Positions 58,053 to 64,000 of a stretch of DNA of 64,000 bases are shown in pieces (position 1 is the stretch's first letter; every line of letters starts with the position of its first letter). Source of the stretch: Hyphomicrobium denitrificans ATCC 51888 (lineage in GTDB: Bacteria > Pseudomonadota > Alphaproteobacteria > Rhizobiales > Hyphomicrobiaceae); NCBI RefSeq assembly GCF_000143145.1, contig NC_014313.1, positions 2,108,001 through 2,172,000 of the forward strand, in the 5' to 3' direction. Both the position numbers and the translations under genes were made by a program. Under the pieces are notes generated by a model. That model was not told the DNA's origin. It saw only the letters and a list, made by a program, of their open reading frames with translations, and ran no database searches.

Positions 58053-58403
58053 CTACATTTGCCCCGGACCGGCCGCGAAAGTCGGGCTGGCGTTGGGATC
58101 ACCCCTGAAGGCGTAGTCGATTTCGGCGGGCGGCTCGGTCTGGCCACGACGGCCGCTATAGTCGCCCCATCCTCGTTCGCCCGTGGCTTTGGTGCTGCGC
58201 CGAGCGCTGGCGCTTCCCGTCTCGATCGGAGTTGCAGCAACCGTCCTTGCGTTTGACGGTCCGTTCCAAATCGCGCTCTGCGGCGCCAGGGTTTCGCTGG
58301 AGCAGGCTGCCAGGAGCAGCGTCGCGCATTTGAGCAGCGTCAGGCGTCCGCCCTTCGCCACGCGCCGAATGGATCGCAGGTTCTTCAAAGCCCGGAAGCT
58401 CAC
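58053..58403 (-). CDS. Small candidate lipoprotein
   Basis: 116 residues from GTG 58403 with GAGGG about 9 bases upstream. A basic N-terminus leads to KCATLLLAACSSE, a lipobox with Cys34 as lipid site. The rest is Ser/Thr/Arg-rich with no known domain (GERGWGDYSGRRGQTEPPAEIDY). It lies just upstream of the RND adaptor on the same strand, at 220 bases. Confidence 0.5.
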   Translation of the reverse strand: MSFRALKNLRSIRRVAKGGRLTLLKCATLLLAACSSETLAPQSAIWNGPSNARTVAATPIETGSASARRSTKATGERGWGDYSGRRGQTEPPAEIDYAFRGDPNASPTFAAGPGQM

Positions 58404-58558
58404 CGATGACGCCCTCGCATGCTCCCGCCCCCTATAGCGGAGTTCGGCCTGCAGGTGGAAGCGAAGTTACCACGCATGGCGCAGAGTTGCGGGTCTGCGA
58501 GGAGCGCGCGCCGCCGTCGCGAAATGTTCCCCGGCTTACAGCGCCGCCGTCCTAATTT

Positions 58559-59710
58559 ATGCTCAATGCCGTTGTTGCATTCGAACAGCATCTCCGGGCG
58601 GTGCGGTTTTCGGCGAGACCAGCCATGCGGCTAAGCGGACGACGGTTCTTTCTGTCGCTTACGATCCTGACGGCCAGCGTCTGTCTCGCGCTCGGGATCA
58701 CGCTGCCGATCTTGAAGCTCACGAGCTTCACGTTCTGGACGACGGAGCATTCGCTGATCTCGACGGTGCAGGTTCTGCTGCGCGACGGGCAGACGTTCCT
58801 CGGTTTGATCGTCGTCGTATTCTCGATCCTGCTGCCGATCACGAAGCTGCTTTATCTGCTGCTCGTCTCGACGCTGCCGCCCGCGGAGATCGTGCGCCAT
58901 CATCAGCGGCTGCGGGCGCTCGAATGGCTCGGCAAATGGTCGATGCATGACGTGCTCGTGCTGGCGCTCACGATCTTCTTCATCAAGAGCCAGGGCGTCT
59001 ACGACGCGTCGAGCCTCAACGGCGTCTACTTCTTCACGGCGGCCGTCATCCTGATGATCCTGTCGTATGCCTGGATCAGGACGGACGGCATGGCGGCGGC
59101 GCCGGAACTCGTGCCCGTTTTGCCGGAGCCCGACGTCGGGGCGACCCAGCGCTCGCACGGCTGGCGGAATTTCGCGCTGAGCTTCCTGATCATTCTCGCG
59201 ACGGTTTTTTTCGCGCTTGGCATCATCATGCCGACGATCCGCTTCACGACGATCTACGTCTGGACGAACGAACATTCGATCCTGACGATCATGTACGCGC
59301 TGTTCGAGAACGAGGAATATTTTCTCGCGGCCGTGGTCTTCGCGGTGTCAGTGTTCTTTCCCTTCCTCAAGCTTTTCTATCTGCTGACGCTCATCACCTC
59401 GCACGACATGCCGCCGGACTTCCGCAAGCGTTCGATCGCGACGATGGAGTGGCTCGGGCGCTATTCGATGACCGACGTGATGGTGCTGGCGCTCATGATC
59501 TTCTACGTCAATTCGTCGGGCTATACGGAAGCGACCGTGCTGCCTGGCGTCTATTTCTTCGCCGCGTCCGCGATGATGACGATGCTGGCCTATGGCTGGG
59601 CGAACGTCGACCGGCCGACGTTGCGGCGGCGGCCAGCCGGAAGCGGGCCGGCGATGTCGGGCGATCCGCGTGTCACCATCGCGCGCGATCATGGGCGGCG
59701 ACACGCCTGA
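58559..59710 (+). CDS. PqiA-type (paraquat-inducible) membrane protein
   Basis: 383 residues from ATG 58559 (ATG 58625 also possible). Two repeated modules of about 170 residues, each with a TLPILKLTSF or MPTIRFTTI helix and EWLGKWSMHDVLVLALTIFF or EWLGRYSMTDVMVLALMIFY helix, which are the PqiA signature. PqiA-type proteins span the inner membrane and work with PqiB lipid-transport channels. No pqiB is adjacent. Confidence 0.87.
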   Translation: MLNAVVAFEQHLRAVRFSARPAMRLSGRRFFLSLTILTASVCLALGITLPILKLTSFTFWTTEHSLISTVQVLLRDGQTFLGLIVVVFSILLPITKLLYLLLVSTLPPAEIVRHHQRLRALEWLGKWSMHDVLVLALTIFFIKSQGVYDASSLNGVYFFTAAVILMILSYAWIRTDGMAAAPELVPVLPEPDVGATQRSHGWRNFALSFLIILATVFFALGIIMPTIRFTTIYVWTNEHSILTIMYALFENEEYFLAAVVFAVSVFFPFLKLFYLLTLITSHDMPPDFRKRSIATMEWLGRYSMTDVMVLALMIFYVNSSGYTEATVLPGVYFFAASAMMTMLAYGWANVDRPTLRRRPAGSGPAMSGDPRVTIARDHGRRHA

Positions 59711-59712
59711 CT

Positions 59713-59740
59713 AAAAAGGCCGCTATTCAAGCGGCCTTTT
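59713..59740. terminator. Bidirectional terminator between PqiA and MHS genes
   Basis: AAAAAGGCCGC-TATTCAA-GCGGCCTTTT, with runs on both sides, serving the convergent genes. Confidence 0.88.
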
Positions 59741-59784
59741 CATGAACGTACGTCCCACGAGCCTACACAGCGGCTTGGCGCTCA

Positions 59785-61500
59785 TCAGATCGTGTGGATG
59801 TCGCGATCCTTGGTTTCCGGAATGAACAGGAAGCCGATGACGGCCGTCGCCGCGGCGACGACGATCGGGTACCAGAGGCCGTAGTAGATATCGCCCGTTG
59901 CGGCCACCATGGCGAATGCTGTGGCCGGCAGAAGGCCCCCGAACCAGCCGTTACCGATGTGATAGGGCAGCGACATCGATGTGTAGCGGATCTTGGTCGG
60001 GAATAGTTCGACCAGCGCCGCCGCGATCGGCCCGTACACCATCGTCACATAGAGCACCAGGATGAACAGGATGCCGACGACCGTCGCCGCCTGACTGCGG
60101 AAGATGTCGAAAGGATGGGCCAGCTTCACGATGCCGGGATCATTCGCCTGCGGATAACCGGCTTCGTTGATCGCTTGCGAGCCGACAGTCACTTTGTCCT
60201 TCGGATCGCCGACGGCCGTCTCCAGATCGGTGGCCGGAACTTCCTTGTCTCCGATCACGACTTTTGCCGGTTGACCGGCGGGGCCTGCCTCGGTCGAATA
60301 CTTCACCGATGCCTTCGACAGCCAGTCGCGGGCTTTATCGCAATTGGTCGTGTACTTGCGCGTGCCGACCGGATTGAACAGCGAACCGCATTCGGCCGGA
60401 TCGGCAACGACCTTCACCTGCACGGTTTCGATCGCATGCGCGAGCGCCGGATTGGCCGTCTCGGCGAGAAGCTTGAAGAGCGGGAAGTACGTCAGCGCCG
60501 CGATCAGGCAGCCTGCGAGGATGACCGGCTTGCGGCCGATCTTGTCCGACAGCCAGCCAAAGAACACGAAGAACAGCGTGCCGAACAGCAACGACCAGGC
60601 GATCAGAAGGTTCGCCGAATAGCCGTCGACCTTGAGAATGCTCTGCAGGAAGAACAGCGCGTAGAACTGGCCAGTGTACCAGACGACGCCCTGACCGGCG
60701 ACGAGGCCGAGCAGCGCCAGCAGCACATACTTGTTGTTCGGATAATGGAAGAAGCTTTCGGTCAGCGGCGCCTTGGAGCCCTTGCCCTCCTCCTTCATTT
60801 TCTTGAAGGCGGGCGATTCCGATAGCGACAGACGAATCCAGACCGAGATTCCGAGCAGAAGAATCGAAACCAGGAACGGAATGCGCCAGCCCCATTCCTT
60901 GAACGCGTCCTCGCCGACGATCGTACGAACCGCGAGAATAACGATGAGCGAGAGGAACAACCCGAGAGTCGCGGTCGTCTGAATCCAGCTCGTATACATA
61001 CCGCGCCGGCCGGACGGCGCGTGCTCGGCGACATACGTCGCGGCGCCGCCGTACTCGCCGCCGAGCGCCAAGCCCTGCAGCAGACGCAGCCCGATCAGAA
61101 TGATCGGAGCGGCAATGCCGATCGACGTCGCGCTCGGCAGCAGGCCGACGACGAACGTCGACAGGCCCATGATCAGGATCGTTACGAGAAACGTATTTTT
61201 GCGGCCGACAAGATCGCCGATGCGGCCGAAGATGATGGCGCCGAACGGGCGGACGATGAAGCCGGCTGCGAACGCCAGCAGCGCGAAGATGTTGCGCGTG
61301 GATTCATTGTAGATGAAGGCGCCGGACGGATCTTTCAGCGAGAAGAACTGCGCGGCGATGATGGTCGCTAGAGAGCCGTAGAGATAGAAGTCGTACCATT
61401 CGAAGACCGTGCCGAGCGAGGATGCGAATATCACGCGACGTTCCTCGCGCGAGATGCCCCTCCGCCGGTCTGACGAAGTTATCGGTTCTATTGGCGTCAT
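59785..61500 (-). CDS. MHS-family transporter with a large inserted loop
   Basis: 571 residues of the metabolite:H+ symporter (MHS) family of MFS: SLGTVFEWYDFYLYGSLATI, GRIGDLVGRKNTFL and WGWRIPFLVSILLLGIS. Typical members are about 430-450 residues; here an about 120-residue hydrophilic insert (about 350-460, with ECGSLFNPVGTRKYTTNCDKARDWL and two cysteines) lies between the later helices. Substrates of relatives include proline, betaine, alpha-ketoglutarate and shikimate. Confidence 0.85.
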   Translation of the reverse strand: MTPIEPITSSDRRRGISREERRVIFASSLGTVFEWYDFYLYGSLATIIAAQFFSLKDPSGAFIYNESTRNIFALLAFAAGFIVRPFGAIIFGRIGDLVGRKNTFLVTILIMGLSTFVVGLLPSATSIGIAAPIILIGLRLLQGLALGGEYGGAATYVAEHAPSGRRGMYTSWIQTTATLGLFLSLIVILAVRTIVGEDAFKEWGWRIPFLVSILLLGISVWIRLSLSESPAFKKMKEEGKGSKAPLTESFFHYPNNKYVLLALLGLVAGQGVVWYTGQFYALFFLQSILKVDGYSANLLIAWSLLFGTLFFVFFGWLSDKIGRKPVILAGCLIAALTYFPLFKLLAETANPALAHAIETVQVKVVADPAECGSLFNPVGTRKYTTNCDKARDWLSKASVKYSTEAGPAGQPAKVVIGDKEVPATDLETAVGDPKDKVTVGSQAINEAGYPQANDPGIVKLAHPFDIFRSQAATVVGILFILVLYVTMVYGPIAAALVELFPTKIRYTSMSLPYHIGNGWFGGLLPATAFAMVAATGDIYYGLWYPIVVAAATAVIGFLFIPETKDRDIHTI

Positions 61501-61625
61501 GCGCGCCCCCCTTCAGCTTTCAGCTTTGTTATTCTCAACTCTAAGCTGAAGGACGTGTGCGAAGCGAATGACTGTTGCAGATAAATATATTCTGCTTTCG
61601 GCTAATGGCGCGTCTTCTGCAACGC

Positions 61626-61653
61626 AAAAAAGCCGGCGACGTGCGCCGGCTTT
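61626..61653 (-). terminator. Terminator after rpsD
   Basis: Minus strand AAGCCGGCG-CACGT-CGCCGGCTTTTTT, a strong intrinsic terminator about 100 bases after the rpsD stop. Confidence 0.88.
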
Positions 61654-61665
61654 GCATTTTTAGTT

Positions 61666-61697
61666 GCGCATGGCGACTCCGCTTCGCGGAGCCGGCC
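61666..61697. repeat. GCGCATGGCGACTC repeat, copy 1
   Basis: GCGCATGGCGACTCCGCTTCGCGGAGCCGGCC. A second copy is at 61709-61740 with a few changes in the middle (CGCGTTCCGCG). Each can fold on its central GC palindrome. Confidence 0.75.
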
Positions 61698-61708
61698 GAA
61701 GTTTTGAT

Positions 61709-61740
61709 GCGCATGGCGACTCGCGTTCCGCGAGCCGGCC
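61709..61740. repeat. GCGCATGGCGACTC repeat, copy 2
   Basis: Direct repeat of 61666-61697, 12 bases further on. Confidence 0.75.
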
Positions 61741-61757
61741 GCCATGCGTGAGCGAAA

Positions 61758-62375
61758 TTAGCGCGAATAGAATTCGACGACGAGGTTCGGTTCCATCTGA
61801 ACCGGATAGGGCACGTCCGAAAGCGCCGGGATGCGCGTCAAAGCCGCCGTCATCTTGTTGTGGTCGGCGTTGACGTAGTCCGGCACGTCGCGTTCAGCGC
61901 TCTTGATGGCTTCAAGAACCAGCGCGAGCTGCTTCGCCTTTTCCGTCACTTCGATGACGTCGCCGATGCGCAGGCGGTAGCTCGGAATGGTGACGCGCTT
62001 GCCGTTGACGGTGACGTGACCGTGGCTGACGAACTGGCGCGCGGCGAACACGGTCGGCACGAACTTGGCGCGGTAGACCAACGCGTCGAGGCGGCGCTCG
62101 AGCAGGCCGATCAGAAGTTCCGAGGTCGAGCCCTTGAGGCGCGAAGCTTCGTCATAAGCGGCGCGGAACTGGCGCTCGGAGATCGAGCCGTAATAGCCTT
62201 TGAGCTTCTGCTTGGCCTTGAGCTGCTGGCCGAAGTCGGACAGCTTGCCCGAACGGCGCTCGCCATGCTGGCCGGGACGGCTTTCACGACGGTTGAGCGG
62301 GCTCTTCGGGCGGCCCCAGATGTTCTCGCCAAGGCGGCGGTCGATCTTATGCTTGGCGCGAATGCGCTTAGTCAT
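61758..62375 (-). CDS. rpsD: 30S ribosomal protein S4
   Basis: 205 residues. S4 N-terminal region ([22 protein letters not shown]) and S4 RNA-binding domain ([47 protein letters not shown]). Binds 16S rRNA early in 30S assembly; in many bacteria it also represses its own operon. The gene is alone here. ATG 62375. Confidence 0.98.
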   Translation of the reverse strand: MTKRIRAKHKIDRRLGENIWGRPKSPLNRRESRPGQHGERRSGKLSDFGQQLKAKQKLKGYYGSISERQFRAAYDEASRLKGSTSELLIGLLERRLDALVYRAKFVPTVFAARQFVSHGHVTVNGKRVTIPSYRLRIGDVIEVTEKAKQLALVLEAIKSAERDVPDYVNADHNKMTAALTRIPALSDVPYPVQMEPNLVVEFYSR

Positions 62376-62586
62376 CTTCTAGCACTCCATGAGTTGAGAC
62401 CCCGCAGGCCGAAATGACCGGCGCGGCCGTGTGGAGCGCCCCCTCCTCTACCCTCATTCGAGGGCTGACAGGCATGGACCTTCTACAGTCCCGCCACGGG
62501 TGCGCGGAAATCAAACGCGGGCCCGAAGGCCCGCGCGGGTTGGTTGATAGAGGCGGTCGGCCGTCTCGTCAACGGCCTATTCGCCG

Positions 62587-63234
62587 CTAGTTCTTCTCGA
62601 CCGTCGTGCCGCCCGCGACCGAGCCGGTGGCCGTGGGGGCTCCCTGCTGGGGCTGGCCTGGCTGGGCTGGGGGTTTACCGGCGACCGCACTCACCGGCGG
62701 GCTCGCCTCGACGTAAGCCGTGATCAGCTCCTTAACCTTCTTTTTCTGCTCGTCGGTGCACGACTGCGCCGACTCCTTCTTCTCGTCGACGACGACTTCC
62801 TTGTCGCCCTGCTTCTCGACGAGACGGATGCGGCCGGTTAGCAGCATGACCGTCGTGAGGTGGAGCTGGCTGATGTAGACCATCTGCTGCGGCGTCCACT
62901 TCTTCTTGAACTCTTCGCGGCGCATGAGCGCGCGGTGGTTCAGAATCTGGTCGTCGCGCAAATCGCAGATCTGGGCGTGCGCCGACAGACGGCCGGCCTT
63001 GATGACCTCGCGCGCCACATCCAGCGGAACAACGACCTGATCCTTCTTCGTCTTGTCGATGACGATGACAGAGCCGTCCGGCTTGGAAAACTGCTGAGGC
63101 GTCAGCGACCAAGCGTATTCCATGAACGATTTGACCGCGTGTTCACTCAAGTCCTGAGCGCTTGCTGACGTCACACTCCCTGCAAGCGTCAGCGCAGCAA
63201 CGCCCGCCAACACCACCCCCGCCTTAATATTCAT
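62587..63234 (-). CDS. Secreted protein of unknown function
   Basis: 215 residues from ATG 63234 (GGAG six bases upstream; ATG 63240 is close). Signal peptide (MNIKAGVVLAGVAALTLAGSVTSASA), then a mature domain with two cysteines (HAQICDLRDDQ; AQSCTDEQKKK), ending in a Pro/Gln/Gly-rich tail. No family recognised. Confidence 0.75.
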   Translation of the reverse strand: MNIKAGVVLAGVAALTLAGSVTSASAQDLSEHAVKSFMEYAWSLTPQQFSKPDGSVIVIDKTKKDQVVVPLDVAREVIKAGRLSAHAQICDLRDDQILNHRALMRREEFKKKWTPQQMVYISQLHLTTVMLLTGRIRLVEKQGDKEVVVDEKKESAQSCTDEQKKKVKELITAYVEASPPVSAVAGKPPAQPGQPQQGAPTATGSVAGGTTVEKN

Positions 63235-63369
63235 CAACATCTCCAGTTGAGCCTGAATTTCTTTTCCGGTTTCCGTCGAAAGCCGTCCGACGCGGCGTCT
63301 CGCAAGCCACGTTGCATATCGCCAGTATGCCTTTTCCCTTGGCATCGCTCAGCCCAAAACATGTCCAGA

Positions 63370-64000
63370 TCAAGGCGTCGCACTTGGGCCTTTTCGGGCC
63401 TTGCCTTTGCCCTGTGCGAGCGTGGCAACTATGCCACGAAGGGTCCGAACTTCCTGTTCCGTGGCGTTCATTCGTGTCAGCAGCGTGCGCAGGTTTTGTG
63501 ACACGACCGTTTTGCGATGGGCGGGGTTGAAAAAGCCGTTTGCCTCGAGTTCCCGCTCCAAATGTTCAAACAGACCAATGAGTTCCTCCTTGGTCGCGGG
63601 GCGGTCGCGGCCCATGTATAGACCTTCGTTCAAGGGCTTCTCATAGGTTGTGACGCGGCCGAGACTGCGACCGGCGTCGCTGCGCATCCATTCGTAACCG
63701 AGAAGCAGCACTGCCTGTGCGAGGTTGAGAGACGCGAAGCGCGAATTCACCGGAATCATGATCAGCGCGTCGGCATTCGCGACCTCGCCGGTTTCGAGAC
63801 CATTGCGCTCGCGCCCGAAAAGAATTCCGCAGCGTTCACCGCGCGCGATCCGGGCGCGGGCTTCCGCGATCGCCTGCTCGGGCGTCAGGACTGGCTTGCG
63901 CATATCCCGCTGGCGAGCAGTTGTAGCGGCGATCCAGTTCAAATCCGCGATGCTGTCCTCGAGTTTCTCGAAGGGGCGGGCATCGTCGATCACGTAGTTG
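63370..64000 (-). CDS. TrmJ-like tRNA/rRNA methyltransferase (N-terminus beyond right edge)
   Basis: At least 210 codons open to the window edge. SPOUT (SpoU/TrmH) signature: GILFGRERNGLETGEVANADALIMIP and FASLNLAQAVLLLGYEWM, as in TrmJ, which methylates 2'-O of C/U32 in tRNA. A C-terminal extension (KPLNEGLYMGRDRPATKEELIGLFEHLERELEANGFF...) is family-typical. The first part of the gene lies past 64000. Confidence 0.87.
   Translation of the reverse strand, partial: NYVIDDARPFEKLEDSIADLNWIAATTARQRDMRKPVLTPEQAIAEARARIARGERCGILFGRERNGLETGEVANADALIMIPVNSRFASLNLAQAVLLLGYEWMRSDAGRSLGRVTTYEKPLNEGLYMGRDRPATKEELIGLFEHLERELEANGFFNPAHRKTVVSQNLRTLLTRMNATEQEVRTLRGIVATLAQGKGKARKGPSATP

Overview
The window looks like chromosome of a GC-rich alphaproteobacterium of the order Hyphomicrobiales, plausibly a methylotrophic Hyphomicrobium relative. 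This is inference from gene content: a free-standing pqqA peptide gene, a pseudoazurin, isocitrate lyase, MeaB, the alphaproteobacterial F1-ATPase zeta (DUF1476) inhibitor, and the small PurS/PurQ/PurL form of FGAM synthase. No rRNA, CRISPR array, complete insertion sequence or intact integrase was found.

Layout. 1-2.7 kb: isocitrate lyase (5' part of the gene only, running off the left edge) divergent from a ScfR-type regulator, with repeated TTTGCGAA-like motifs between them. 2.83-12.19 kb: a genomic island bounded by an intact tRNA-Lys(CUU) at its right end and a 48-bp copy of the tRNA 3' half at its left end. It carries an ImmA/IrrE-type peptidase, a decayed E2-like plus CapV-type patatin pair that looks like a wrecked CBASS anti-phage locus with no recognisable cyclase gene, a frameshifted small membrane protein coupled to a winged-helix protein, a second patatin divergent from a GntP-family permease, mnhE with a broken mnhF, a secB fragment and about 1.3 kb of AT-rich gene-poor DNA.

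12.3-25.6 kb: mostly minus-strand branched-chain amino-acid synthesis (leuA, ilvC, ilvN and ilvB, with a GST and a secreted protein between ilvN and ilvB), miaA and an OprB-type porin; cytochrome b561 is on the plus strand, and PhzF and NUDIX genes also lie here. 25.8-34.2 kb: pseudoazurin, an ATM1-type ABC exporter, a long coiled-coil LysM protein, a LOG-family protein, meaB, an amino-acid permease and a double-CDGSH protein. 35-40.5 kb: purB, a PAP2 phosphatase, two coupled lipid/glycan glycosyltransferases and a DUF892 ferritin-like protein.

40.6-50.3 kb: purine genes purC, purS, purQ and purL on the plus strand, separated by intergenic DNA rich in palindromic repeats, plus the zeta subunit and several small proteins. 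50.3-53.4 kb: FKBP isomerase, small secreted proteins, orphan pqqA, BolA and monothiol glutaredoxin. 53.4-64 kb: an RND efflux pump with its adaptor, a PqiA-type membrane protein, an MHS-family transporter with a large insertion, rpsD, a secreted protein and a TrmJ-like RNA methyltransferase that continues past the right edge.

The core genes are intact with ordinary starts and terminators. Five frameshifts fall within 1.6 kb of the island (about 3.95-5.5 kb), so the damage is local and points to decay of a once-working defence locus rather than general poor sequence quality.
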